The notes under the pieces are model-generated. The model did no database searches. It saw only the letters and a list, made by a program, of their open reading frames with translations, and had not been told where the DNA came from. DNA of 35,541 nucleotides from Clostridia bacterium (GTDB lineage: Bacteria; Bacillota; Clostridia; Oscillospirales; CAG-382): NCBI GenBank assembly GCA_017629175.1, contig JAGBXS010000107.1, positions 1-35,541 of the forward strand, written 5' to 3'. The translations under genes were made by a program, and so were the position numbers. This document shows positions 27,256-35,420 of the stretch, in pieces. Numbering within the stretch: position 1 is the stretch's first letter; each line of letters opens with the position of its first letter.

Positions 27256-28545
27256 TCACAACAAATATTTTTTGATCACTTCCGCCACGCCGTCCTCATC
27301 GTTGGTCTTCGTCACGGCGTCGGCTTTTTTCTTCACGGCGTCGGTTGCATTTCCCATGGCCACACCCAACCCTGCATAGGCCAGAAGCTCCAAGTCGTTC
27401 GCCCCGTCTCCCATGGCGATGATCTCTTCTCGTTGGATGTTTAACAGCGCCCCCAACCGCTCCAATGCCGCGGCTTTGGAGACTTCTCCGTGGAAGAACT
27501 CCAAGAACATGGGCTGGGAGGGGCAAAGATGGGTGTTTGCGAAGGGCTTTTGCTTCATTTCTTCCCAGAATCCGGGGATCTCCTCCTTGGTGCCGTACCA
27601 AAGCACCTTGGTGACACCCTGCCGGGCAAGCTCTTCCAAGCTTTCCACGGGCAAGGGCTCCACCCCGGAGAACCGCACGTAATCCGCCGTGCGTTCGTTC
27701 AGCGGGTAGCCATAAAGCTTCCCCTTTGACCAGATGCAAAGGGTCACGCCGTGCTTCACCCCTTCCTCCATGGCAAGGAGGGCATCGGCGGGCAACATCT
27801 CCTTGGAATACAAGATCTCTCCCGTCACCTTCGCCAGCATCCCGCCGTTGTAGACGATCAGCGGGCAAGTGAGCCCCAGCTCCCCCGCGCACCACAGGGC
27901 TCCCTGCAGGGAACGCCCGGTGGAGATGGTCACCTGCACCCCTGCCGCCAAGGCTTCTTTGATGGCAAGACGGTTCCCCGGGGAAAGCTCCCCTTTGCTG
28001 TTCAACAGCGTGCCGTCCATATCCAAGGCCAGCAGGCGGTAGGCAAACCACCCCTGCTCCTTATAGTAGGGCAAAAAACGCTTGGTCTGCATGGCAATCA
28101 TCTTGGGGGTGCGCAGAAGCGCTTTGAATTCCGCAGGGGTTAGCCAGCGGTATTCCTCCGTCTCCCCTTCCTGCAGGCTCACGGTGTCCTTCCCGCAATC
28201 CACCTCGCAGACAAAGGTGTGGTAGATGGTTTGGGACTGCCCGTCCACATCGGTGCCAATGTAGCGGAAAGTCTCACAGGAAAGCCCCGTTTCCTCCCGC
28301 AATTCCCGTTTGATGCAAGTCAAGGGATCCTCTCCCTGCAAGGCGGAGCCTCCCGCGGTGGCCTCCCAAAAGCCGCCGTAATTGGGCTTGCTTTCCGCAC
28401 GCTTCATGCACAGCACGCTTCCGTCGGCGTGGCGCACCAGCACCTCGCAAACCATGTGATACAGCCCGTCGGGAATGAGTTCTCCCCGCACCAGGGTCTC
28501 CCCCGTTTTGTTACCGTATGCGTCATATGCATCCCAGAGTTCCAT
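27256..28545 (-). CDS. Nudix hydrolase - Cof-type HAD phosphatase fusion
   Basis: One 429-residue chain joins two hydrolases. Residues 1-165 form a Nudix domain of the isopentenyl-diphosphate isomerase-like type, opening MELWDAYDAYGNKTG; the Nudix box lies at 66-88 with G66, E72 and REL-EE-GL in the correct spacing. From about 170 a Cof-type HAD-IIB domain follows with DMDGTLL (nucleophile), STGRS (motif II), a lysine near 365 and GDGANDLELL (motif IV). Nudix enzymes cut nucleoside diphosphates linked to another group; Cof phosphatases act on sugar phosphates or cofactors, so the pair could run two successive steps. ATG 28545 with AGGTGA 5 bases upstream is preferred to the upstream TTG/GTG codons. 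Confidence 0.88.
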   Translation of the reverse strand: MELWDAYDAYGNKTGETLVRGELIPDGLYHMVCEVLVRHADGSVLCMKRAESKPNYGGFWEATAGGSALQGEDPLTCIKRELREETGLSCETFRYIGTDVDGQSQTIYHTFVCEVDCGKDTVSLQEGETEEYRWLTPAEFKALLRTPKMIAMQTKRFLPYYKEQGWFAYRLLALDMDGTLLNSKGELSPGNRLAIKEALAAGVQVTISTGRSLQGALWCAGELGLTCPLIVYNGGMLAKVTGEILYSKEMLPADALLAMEEGVKHGVTLCIWSKGKLYGYPLNERTADYVRFSGVEPLPVESLEELARQGVTKVLWYGTKEEIPGFWEEMKQKPFANTHLCPSQPMFLEFFHGEVSKAAALERLGALLNIQREEIIAMGDGANDLELLAYAGLGVAMGNATDAVKKKADAVTKTNDEDGVAEVIKKYLL

Positions 28546-28568
28546 GTGATCACCTGCTTTCTTTTTGT

Positions 28569-28597
28569 AGTATACCACACCTTGAGGAAAAAGTAAA
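28569..28597 (-). promoter_or_regulatory. Minus-strand promoter of the Nudix-HAD and SGNH genes
   Basis: Read on the minus strand, TTTACT (28592-28597) and TATACT (28569-28574) are separated by 17 bases, 23 bases before the start codon. It follows directly on the terminator of the upstream gene. Confidence 0.6.
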
Positions 28598-28598
28598 G

Positions 28599-28633
28599 AA
28601 AAAAGGAAGCCTCTTTTCTAAAAAGAAGCTTCC
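28599..28633 (-). terminator. Minus-strand intrinsic terminator after the DUF4652-like lipoprotein gene
   Basis: Outer arms GGAAGC (28605-28610) and GCTTCC (28628-28633) enclose a second paired segment TCTTTT/AAAAGA, giving a stem of about 12 pairs. On the minus strand a run of T follows (plus-strand A at 28599-28604). It lies just after the stop of the gene ending at 28641. Confidence 0.9.
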
Positions 28634-28640
28634 AATGCGC

Positions 28641-29495
28641 TCAATACAGCCATTCTCCCGCGCGGAAGGTGATCTCGGTGCGGGAATCGATCAGCTCGTA
28701 GATCTCCTTGGTGGAAAGGGTGTAGTAATGCATTTCCGTATCGCTATAGCCATCGTCGGTATAGTAGGGCACGTGGAACAGCACCATCCCGTCGTACACC
28801 GTCATATTTGCAATCTGCATATAGTCCATATAATCCTCGCGGGCGATGATACGGAAATATTCGTCCGTCTCGGTGTCATACACCCACACGTCCCCGCCGA
28901 TGGCAATTGTGCCGTGGTCAAACTGGGAAACGAACAGGAAATACCGTCCGTCCAGCCACTTCATTGCGGTTACCAATTCGTTGCGGGGCAGACGGCTCAT
29001 GTCAAGCTGCCGCTTTTCCCCGGTGGAAGCCTCGTAGAGGTACACGTCCGAGGGTTCCTCCCAAGTGTAATTGTTCAAGATCACCCGTCTGGTGTCGGGA
29101 TAAAGGTCAAAATACACATCCATATAGCCGTCCACCAAGTCTGCCTCGCGGTGGAATTCGACGTACTTGCCGTCTTCGTCGGTGATATAATATCGCACGC
29201 TGAAGTCGTTGTTTTCGTCGTAAAATTCAAGGGCGCAGACGCCGTATTTCAGGGACAGAATATTGCCGTGATCCAAATGCAGAGGATCGTTTGCGGGAAG
29301 CTCTTCCTCCGAGGAATCCTCCAACGGTAAAGAAAGCTCTTCACTTACGGCAGGTTCGGAAGAGATGGCAATTTCCGCAGAGACTTCCTCGCTTTCCGCA
29401 GGAGCCACCGAAAGGGCGGGAGGCACTTCCGCCACACATCCGCAAAAAGCGGCGGCAAGAGCGGCGATCAATAAAAATGCGACGTATTTTTTCAT
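28641..29495 (-). CDS. Lipoprotein with beta-rich domain, DUF4652-like
   Basis: A 284-residue exported protein with a lipoprotein signal (MKKYVAFLLIAALAAAFCGC; the acylated cysteine would be C20 or C18), followed by an acidic Ser/Glu/Pro linker (about 30-70). The rest is a beta-rich domain with repeated short strands (YLYEASTGEKRQLD, DGRYFLFVSQFDHGT, GGDVWVYDTETDEYF, TEMHYYTLSTKEIYEL), reminiscent of DUF4652 or beta-propeller-like sensor proteins; that match is tentative. No enzyme motif is visible. ATG 29495 has AAGGAGGA 6 bases upstream and the gene has its own promoter and terminator. It probably sits outside the cell membrane. The function is unknown. Confidence 0.78.
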   Translation of the reverse strand: MKKYVAFLLIAALAAAFCGCVAEVPPALSVAPAESEEVSAEIAISSEPAVSEELSLPLEDSSEEELPANDPLHLDHGNILSLKYGVCALEFYDENNDFSVRYYITDEDGKYVEFHREADLVDGYMDVYFDLYPDTRRVILNNYTWEEPSDVYLYEASTGEKRQLDMSRLPRNELVTAMKWLDGRYFLFVSQFDHGTIAIGGDVWVYDTETDEYFRIIAREDYMDYMQIANMTVYDGMVLFHVPYYTDDGYSDTEMHYYTLSTKEIYELIDSRTEITFRAGEWLY

Positions 29496-29532
29496 AACAT
29501 CCTCCTTCGGAATTTAGTTTTCGTCTGTTTTT

Positions 29533-29561
29533 ATACTATCATACCTCTTTTTTGCTGTCAA
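29533..29561 (-). promoter_or_regulatory. Minus-strand promoter of the DUF4652-like lipoprotein gene
   Basis: Read on the minus strand, a perfect TTGACA (29556-29561) stands 17 bases from TAGTAT (29533-29538); an overlapping TATAAA three bases further on is an alternative -10. It lies about 40 bases before the start codon. Confidence 0.65.
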
Positions 29562-29611
29562 TCGTTTTTGATATTTATTTTCCGACCATTCACGAAATGG
29601 ATACACGGTTT

Positions 29612-29648
29612 GCAGAGAAAACAAACGACGGGGCGAACCCCGTCGTTT
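29612..29648 (-). terminator. Minus-strand intrinsic terminator after the metallophosphoesterase gene
   Basis: A perfect 11-base-pair stem (29623-29633 with 29638-29648) with a 4-base loop. On the minus strand a GTTTTCTC tail follows (29615-29622). It stands 12 bases beyond the stop at 29661. Confidence 0.9.
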
Positions 29649-29660
29649 ATATGCTTGATT

Positions 29661-31781
29661 TTATCCCTTGTATTCTTCAAATACGGTGTAGTCCTCTACC
29701 AGCTGCAATTCGTCCAGGACGAACTTAGCGCCTGCGGTGGTGGTGGAGGAATAGTTCCAGAACATATACACACCCGCGATCTCGTTGTGGGGGTAAGCCT
29801 CACCGGAGCTGCCTGCGCCGCTTCCTGTGCCGTAACGGTAGGTGAAGTCCTTCACGGGGAAGGCCATCCAGCCCTTAAAGCCTGCCACGGAGGAGGCCTG
29901 CTCTACGCCGAAGCAACCGTCACCGCCGTGCTTATACTCCTGCCAGGTATCGCTTCCCTCGGGGAGGTAGTAGAAGAACAGATCGGGAACGTTGTCACTC
30001 TCGTCGGTGGTGTAAAGATCCCCGGTGGGAGCGATCAAGCCGAAGTTCGCCTTACGGAAATCCATGTCGGTGAAGTCTACCCAAACACGCAAATACGCAG
30101 TAGAGGGGAACTTATAGGTGTTCTTGTTGGCATCGGTGGCAAAGAGGTACAGACCCTGGTTGTCACGGCTGTTGCTCCAAACGTTCAACGCCGCGGAGCC
30201 GTTATAGCCGTTGTTTGCCAACTCATAGCCGCTGTTGGAATCCCCTGCGGAGGAGTTCCAGGAGCCTGCAAAGATATCGCCGTTTGCATTGCCGCCGTAG
30301 GCGAAGTTCCCGGTGGAGGGAGCGAGGGCGGACAAGGAATCAAAGTTGGTGAAGGTGCCCGTAAAGTTTACGGGGTTTTTGGACACGTAGTCCACCTTTT
30401 CTTCCGCCGCGGTGGTGAAGGCTCCCTTGAGAGGAGCACCGGAAGTGTAGAAAACGTCGATGGGGTATATCTCTACAGTGTATTCCGTCTCAGGAGCCAA
30501 GCCGGAAAGGGTAAAGGTCAAGGTCTCGGGCATGGGCTCGAAATAGAACTCGGAGAAGTAATTGTAATCCTTCTTGTTGCCGGCTCCGTTACAGATAATT
30601 TGATAGCTATAAACGCAGTTATCATCCTTTGCCTGGGGGAAGGTGATCTCCACAGAGGACGAGGTGGTCTTCCCTACGGTGATGGCCGCGTCGGCATCGA
30701 AGGCAGGCTTTTGGTTCTCCGCCTTGCGGGACGCGTCGGTATACTTCCAGGTGGATTTATCCTGCAGGTTATCGATCTCATAGACCAACTGCTTGCTTCC
30801 GTCGGCAGTCTTGAAGAAATCGTCGGTGAGCAGGTTGTAGGGCATCGCGCGAACGCGGTTGTCCTTGGAAACCTCTACGATGTAGAACTGAGCCGCCTGA
30901 TCCGCCCCGGGAGGAACGGTGCCGTAGGTCATACCGGTGGTCATCTCAAAATACGCCAGAGTGCCCGTGCCGAAGAGGGTGTAATCCTTCTGGTAGCAGG
31001 AGGCGGGATTGTTGATAGGCCCGTGAGAGTGACCGGAGAAGTTCAGCACTTGGCTGTACTTGGAATACAGCGCGTCCAGCTGAGCGGACTGGTTTGCATA
31101 CCACTCGGAGCTGACGTACACGGTGTCCTTAATGTGATGGTGCTGGAAGGTGATGATGGGCTTGTCCCCATCGTCTGCGGCGGCTTCCGCCAGATTCTGC
31201 TCCAGCCATTCCAGATCCTCGGAGTAATCGCCCTCACCGTAGGTAGAAACACCGATGAAGTGGTAGCCGTTCACCACAACGTGCTTGTTCAGCTCGGGAT
31301 CCATGTTCTGGGTGTAGCCGTTGACACCCCATTCCAGGTCGTTCAGGTTGCCGTAGAACTCATGGTTGCCCATAACGGTGATGAGTTGGGTCTCGTCCTT
31401 TTTGTTGGCCTCTACGATGCTCTTCCAAGCCTGGTATTCGTAGGCCTGGCCGTAGTTGGTGATGTCTCCCACCGCTACGAAGGCGTCAACCTTGTCGTAC
31501 TCCTGGGTCTCCGCGTAAGCGTAGGTGGATTTGAACAGCTGTGCCAAGCGCTTGGCAGAGGCGTCGTTCACCGTGGAAACGTGGTTATCGGAGGTCACCA
31601 CAAAGCGGAAGGCAGTCTCGAATTCCCCCAATTCCTCGGTGGCGGAGCTTTCCTCAGTCGAGGAATCTACCCCGGAAACAGTGCTTTCCTCCGCGGAAGA
31701 GTTGGTTACGTCGCCCCCGCCGCAGGCGGAAAGGCAACAGGTAGCGGCTAATAACATGGCGAGAATCTTAAGTCCTTTCAT
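29661..31781 (-). CDS. Lipoprotein calcineurin-like metallophosphoesterase
   Basis: A 706-residue exported phosphoesterase. The signal peptide ends in a lipobox LSAC (C20), followed by a Ser/Glu-rich linker (about 24-52). The metallophosphoesterase domain (about 55-340) has the full metal-binding set: SDNH, VGDITN, GNHE, the FQHHH histidine and SGHSHG. A fibronectin type III-like domain follows (about 395-485, SLKL-type strands with TSSSVEITF and LAPETEYTVEI), then a jelly-roll, probably carbohydrate-binding, domain (about 500-700) ending LDELQLVEDY. ATG 31781 has AAAGAGGT 8 bases upstream; the frame stays open upstream but crosses the promoter. It probably releases phosphate from extracellular substrates at the membrane surface. 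The substrate is unknown. Confidence 0.92.
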   Translation of the reverse strand: MKGLKILAMLLAATCCLSACGGGDVTNSSAEESTVSGVDSSTEESSATEELGEFETAFRFVVTSDNHVSTVNDASAKRLAQLFKSTYAYAETQEYDKVDAFVAVGDITNYGQAYEYQAWKSIVEANKKDETQLITVMGNHEFYGNLNDLEWGVNGYTQNMDPELNKHVVVNGYHFIGVSTYGEGDYSEDLEWLEQNLAEAAADDGDKPIITFQHHHIKDTVYVSSEWYANQSAQLDALYSKYSQVLNFSGHSHGPINNPASCYQKDYTLFGTGTLAYFEMTTGMTYGTVPPGADQAAQFYIVEVSKDNRVRAMPYNLLTDDFFKTADGSKQLVYEIDNLQDKSTWKYTDASRKAENQKPAFDADAAITVGKTTSSSVEITFPQAKDDNCVYSYQIICNGAGNKKDYNYFSEFYFEPMPETLTFTLSGLAPETEYTVEIYPIDVFYTSGAPLKGAFTTAAEEKVDYVSKNPVNFTGTFTNFDSLSALAPSTGNFAYGGNANGDIFAGSWNSSAGDSNSGYELANNGYNGSAALNVWSNSRDNQGLYLFATDANKNTYKFPSTAYLRVWVDFTDMDFRKANFGLIAPTGDLYTTDESDNVPDLFFYYLPEGSDTWQEYKHGGDGCFGVEQASSVAGFKGWMAFPVKDFTYRYGTGSGAGSSGEAYPHNEIAGVYMFWNYSSTTTAGAKFVLDELQLVEDYTVFEEYKG

Positions 31782-31813
31782 TGTTTTTACCTCTTTCTGA
31801 AAGAAATGCGAAT

Positions 31814-31852
31814 GCCCGAAAAATGGATCCTTCTGGTACACTTTCCGGGCAA
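31814..31852 (-). promoter_or_regulatory. Hairpin in the 5' leader of the metallophosphoesterase gene
   Basis: TGCCCGAAAA (31814-31823) can pair with TTTCCGGGCA (31843-31852), about 10 pairs with one wobble, around a 19-base loop. It lies inside the roughly 80-base leader between the promoter and the ribosome binding site. There is no T run, so it is not a terminator. It may be a protein or metabolite binding site or simply stabilise the mRNA. Confidence 0.4.
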
Positions 31853-31866
31853 TCTTGATTAAGTTT

Positions 31867-31895
31867 ATTGTAGCACAAAAGAAACGCGTTGTCAA
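31867..31895 (-). promoter_or_regulatory. Minus-strand sigma-A promoter of the metallophosphoesterase gene
   Basis: Read on the minus strand, a perfect TTGACA (31890-31895), a 17-base spacer and TACAAT (31867-31872), about 86 bases before the start codon. Confidence 0.85.
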
Positions 31896-31930
31896 GGGCG
31901 GGAGAAGGAAAGCACCGTCGCCCACCGTAG

Positions 31931-31964
31931 GAAAAGCAACGGCAGGAGCCGAAGGCCCTGCCGT
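31931..31964 (-). terminator. Minus-strand intrinsic terminator after the large phosphatase gene
   Basis: ACGGCAGG (31939-31946) pairs with CCTGCCGT (31957-31964), with a further short stem closed by a CTTCGG-type loop. On the minus strand TGCTTTTCC follows (31930-31938). The T run is only moderate, so the call is good but not certain. Confidence 0.75.
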
Positions 31965-31984
31965 GTGAAAAGATATGCCGTTTC

Positions 31985-34900
31985 TTATTTTCTGCGTTTC
32001 AGGATCAAAACGATTCCGACGCCCAAGACGATCAACGCTACCGAACAAATTACAACGATGACAGTGCTTCCCGAAGCCTCGTTTTCGGGATCCGTGATCG
32101 CAGAGCCGGCCGAGCTCTCGGTTCCGGGATCCGTGATCGCAGAGCTGCCCGAGCTCTCGGTTTCGGGATCCGTAATTTCCGTGCTGTCCGACGGCTCTTC
32201 GGCAGACTCATCCGAGACATCGTCGCTTTCGTCGGGCGTTGTATCGTCCGAGATAGTTTTATCCTCGATGGTAAAGCTGTCGAGAACGAATCCGTTGATC
32301 TGCTTGGTGGTGACGACGATCTTATCATTTTGAACGGTCACCGTGGTATATGCCGGTTGGGTGGGTGTGGGAGTCGCAAGGAAGCCGATCTCCTCTTCGT
32401 ATTTCCCGTCGTTTGCACCATCGTGGTTAAGCGCTGTAGAGCCGATGGTGGTATAAACCGTACCGATCCCCTTTTCGATCTTTTCATCTACCGCTTTCGT
32501 GACGATTTTTCCATCCTTCATGGGATAGGTTCTCGTTACCAGGTGAGAATGTCCCTGGAGAACAAGGTCAACACCGTATTCTTCGATAACGTCGTGGAGC
32601 CAGGGTCTGCTTTCCCCTGCTCCCAAGCGGTGATATACAGGCTCGTGGAAGAGCATAATCTTCCATTTTGCCTCCTTGTTGGCTTCCAGATCGTTGGTCA
32701 GCCATTCCCGCTGGGCATCAATGATGTGCTTATCCTGATTGCAGTAGCTTCCCGTGTTCAGCACGATAAAATGGGCGTTGCCGTAATCATAGGAATAAAT
32801 CGTTTCGTCGGCATTGGCAAAAAGCTGCAAAACGTTTCCGTCGGTCACCTTGCTCTTGAAGCTTTGATCGAGAGCCGCCGTACCTCCGTTGTTGGGATGG
32901 TTGAAGTGGAGATCGAAATAAAGCGGTGTGCCCCAGGAATCGTGGTTGCCGATGGCGGCAAACATTGGGGTGGACGCACCAAAGCCGTTCAACGCCTTGA
33001 AATACATATTCCACATATTCTTGTTGTTGCCGGTTTCCACAACATCGCCGGTGTGAAGAATAAACGCAGGGTCCTTGACCTCTTCAAAAGCCTCTTGATA
33101 TGCCGCCATGGCGAACATGAACCCCTTGTTGCTTGAGGTCATCCCATTCCAGGTGATCCCCTGAGTATCGCCCACGGCAACAAACGTAAACTCGTCTATG
33201 CTTTCCTTTGCGGTCTTGAACTTAAAGATCTTCGTCCAATCGGCATCCTCGTCGCCGTCCTTTTTGCCGATCTTATATTCATACTCGGTATCGGGCGCAA
33301 GAGACGAAAGATCGCACTTGAAGTAATCCTCGTCTGCGATATTCACCCTTTCGGTCTCCCGAACGGCGTCAACCGTTATCCAATCGGCCGTCCCCGCCTT
33401 GCGGTATTTAAGCGCCATGGAATCCTTTCCGATGAATGCGCTTTTGGCCGTCCAAGCGAAATTACGTGTCGTCTGTGCCTCGTCAAACGAGGTAACAAGA
33501 TTATAGATCTTCGCATCTACGCCGGTATAGATCGGCTCTTGCGTCGTAAGCGTATATTCATTCACACTGCAAGATTCGTACTTTACGTCGGAGGTAATCA
33601 CCTTGTTTTCGCCCGTGACGAAGCAATTGATCGCACCGCCCCCCAACAGCGTGTAGAAACCTCTGCGAACGACTTCACCCCCGGAAGAAACGATCTCAAC
33701 GGTTTGCATTTCCTGATCGGGGCTGATGACCGATTCGATGTGATAAGTACCTGCCTTGTAAGAGCCCTCAACGGCTTTTCCGCCCACTTTCAAGCTGCCG
33801 TTTTCTATACAAAACAGTTCGGTTCCGCCGTATTTAAGCAAAACCTTGCCGCTTCCGCTGTACCCCACCTCGGCGGTATAGACCGCTTGTTGCCCCTTGG
33901 GGATGTTTATCTCGGTGGTGCTGTCCACCTGAACGGTCATCACGCTGAGCTTAAAATTGTCAAGCTCAAAAGCTCCATCCTCGCAACGGAGGACGAGATT
34001 TGTCATTGCCGCCTTTTCGGCAACCAGATCCGTAAAGGCATTTCCGCTTCTTCCGCCTTGGATCACCACATCACCCTTTGGATCGGTAATGACCGTCGAA
34101 ATATTTGTGCCCTCCCAAGAAATCGTTACGTGCAGTTGCTTGTTCAAATGCTGTGTATCCGAGAAAGTCTTGGTGGTTGCACCAACCTTTATCACGTTTT
34201 CCTTCGTGGGCATTTCGATCAGATTATACCAGCCGCCGAATGCAATATAGATCCCGCGTGTACACACCTCACCGCCCCAATTGCTTCCGTCGCCCTTGTC
34301 GACAAGCTTCACATCAAAATCGAAAACATAGGTTTTGGCAGGGTCGTAAGCCCCGATTCCATCAACCTTTTGCCAATTGAACTTTACGCTGCTGTGTTCC
34401 TTGATCAGCAACGCACCGTCGTTAAACGCGGGTTCCTTTGAATCGGTCCTGCGAACATCCTCAAGTCCCCAAACCCCCGACGCAGTCATGACATCGGTTT
34501 CCTTTTCAAAATCGAAGGATTGCGTATACGTTTTTTCCCCATCGCTGAAGGTTACGTTATCGATCTCCATCTCGCCGTCCTCGCAACGCCAAACCAAAAA
34601 GCGGGTGCTTGGATTGACCGTGCCGTAAACGGCGTCACTGCGGGATCCCTGTGCGATCACGTTTCCGTCCGCCGCAACGGTGGAGATAACAACTTTTTCC
34701 GAAGGTTTCCATTCAAACGTACAGTGATAGGTCTTATTCAGCACGTAGGTAGATTTATCATTCGTCCATCCGCCCTTGGGAAGAGAATCGGTCTTGTCAC
34801 CGGCACGGATGCCGATCTGGCCCGAATAGTTGCCGCTTCGGAATTCGATCTGGTTGTAATATCCCGCAACCGCAAAATAAAGTTCTCGGTTCCAGGTACG

Positions 34901-35290
34901 CGTAGCCCCCAGCGGTTGATCGTCGCCGAAATCGGTAACCTTTACGTCAAAGGTTATCTTGTACGTTTTTGAAGCATCAAATTTTGAAAAGCCGTCAAGA
35001 TTTTGCCAGTTGAAGCGAATCCCGTCGCCCTCGGAAAATTTCAAAACACCACCCAACGGAACAGGCGCGGTACTGTCGGCCGAGCCCTTGTCATTCCCGT
35101 CCTTAGGCGTTGAATATTCCCTTTCCCAGGCGTTGTTTCCGCCGTAAAGCCCCGATGAGCCGAAAGCCTTGTAATCAAAGGAATCAAAAAACATTTCCTT
35201 TGTCCCCTCCGCTTCCGAGGAGATCGACCCAACTCCGAATGCCTGAGCACATACAAGCAAGCAAAGAATTGCCGATAGGATCTTCTTCAT
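31985..35290 (-). CDS. Large surface-anchored purple-acid-phosphatase-like protein
   Basis: This 1101-residue exported protein starts with a signal peptide (MKKILSAILCLLVCAQAFG). Two related beta-rich domains follow, centred near residues 90-240 and 300-450; each has an FNWQ motif and ends in RCEDGxxExDN. After a linker region comes a fibronectin-like N-domain of purple acid phosphatases (LAPDTEYEYKIG), then the metallophosphoesterase domain from about 700 with GDTQG, HTGDVVETGN, GNHD, FHEPVYH and GHSH. The C-terminus has an acidic stalk with three 13-residue repeats, one membrane helix and a KRRK tail; no LPXTG is seen. ATG 35290 has GGAGGG 7 bases upstream. It is transcribed divergently from an AraC-type regulator. 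Local GC looks lower than in the glucan synthase gene. Confidence 0.9.
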   Translation of the reverse strand: MKKILSAILCLLVCAQAFGVGSISSEAEGTKEMFFDSFDYKAFGSSGLYGGNNAWEREYSTPKDGNDKGSADSTAPVPLGGVLKFSEGDGIRFNWQNLDGFSKFDASKTYKITFDVKVTDFGDDQPLGATRTWNRELYFAVAGYYNQIEFRSGNYSGQIGIRAGDKTDSLPKGGWTNDKSTYVLNKTYHCTFEWKPSEKVVISTVAADGNVIAQGSRSDAVYGTVNPSTRFLVWRCEDGEMEIDNVTFSDGEKTYTQSFDFEKETDVMTASGVWGLEDVRRTDSKEPAFNDGALLIKEHSSVKFNWQKVDGIGAYDPAKTYVFDFDVKLVDKGDGSNWGGEVCTRGIYIAFGGWYNLIEMPTKENVIKVGATTKTFSDTQHLNKQLHVTISWEGTNISTVITDPKGDVVIQGGRSGNAFTDLVAEKAAMTNLVLRCEDGAFELDNFKLSVMTVQVDSTTEINIPKGQQAVYTAEVGYSGSGKVLLKYGGTELFCIENGSLKVGGKAVEGSYKAGTYHIESVISPDQEMQTVEIVSSGGEVVRRGFYTLLGGGAINCFVTGENKVITSDVKYESCSVNEYTLTTQEPIYTGVDAKIYNLVTSFDEAQTTRNFAWTAKSAFIGKDSMALKYRKAGTADWITVDAVRETERVNIADEDYFKCDLSSLAPDTEYEYKIGKKDGDEDADWTKIFKFKTAKESIDEFTFVAVGDTQGITWNGMTSSNKGFMFAMAAYQEAFEEVKDPAFILHTGDVVETGNNKNMWNMYFKALNGFGASTPMFAAIGNHDSWGTPLYFDLHFNHPNNGGTAALDQSFKSKVTDGNVLQLFANADETIYSYDYGNAHFIVLNTGSYCNQDKHIIDAQREWLTNDLEANKEAKWKIMLFHEPVYHRLGAGESRPWLHDVIEEYGVDLVLQGHSHLVTRTYPMKDGKIVTKAVDEKIEKGIGTVYTTIGSTALNHDGANDGKYEEEIGFLATPTPTQPAYTTVTVQNDKIVVTTKQINGFVLDSFTIEDKTISDDTTPDESDDVSDESAEEPSDSTEITDPETESSGSSAITDPGTESSAGSAITDPENEASGSTVIVVICSVALIVLGVGIVLILKRRK
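32063..32179 (-). repeat. Three tandem 39-base repeats coding the stalk of the large phosphatase
   Basis: CGGGATCCGT recurs at 32086, 32125 and 32164, exactly 39 bases apart, within units that are highly alike. Each unit encodes 13 residues of the form ITDPxxExSxGSx in the stalk before the membrane helix. Being a multiple of three, copy number could vary without a frameshift. Confidence 0.85.
33945..35045 (-). repeat. Internal domain duplication in the large phosphatase
   Basis: Two copies, about 34558-35045 and 33945-34412, encode matching beta-rich domains about 209 residues apart. Shared landmarks in order are FNWQ, a KTY-FDVK strand, GYYN or GWYN followed by IE, a GD/GR patch, and RCEDGxxExDN at the end. 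The DNA copies have diverged well beyond simple repeats, so the duplication is old. Confidence 0.75.
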
Positions 35291-35348
35291 AATAAGCCCT
35301 CCGCAGTATTGAACATACCGTATTTTTAAGAAGTTTAACACACCAATA

Positions 35349-35377
35349 TTGACAAAGCAAGCCGAATAGTGTATATA
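35349..35377 (+). promoter_or_regulatory. Promoter of the AraC-type regulator gene
   Basis: A perfect TTGACA (35349-35354) lies 17 bases before TATATA (35372-35377). On the opposite strand TATAAT is readable at 35377-35382, so promoters for both divergent genes may overlap in this 130-base interval. Confidence 0.65.
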
Positions 35378-35420
35378 TTATAGCAAGAAGTTGACTTTTT
35401 GGTTTTGGAGGGATCCTACC

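Noticed and set aside
29568-31751. 727-codon plus-strand open frame opposite the metallophosphoesterase gene
   Set aside because: Antisense of a clear lipoprotein phosphoesterase; no ribosome binding site, repetitive Gly/Val-rich translation with no domain.
31782-32048. Upstream extension of the metallophosphoesterase frame
   Set aside because: It would cross the promoter and the terminator of the preceding gene; ATG 31781 begins a perfect lipoprotein signal peptide.
32063-32179. CRISPR array
   Set aside because: The 39-base units are directly adjacent without unique spacers, keep the reading frame and code for a protein stalk.
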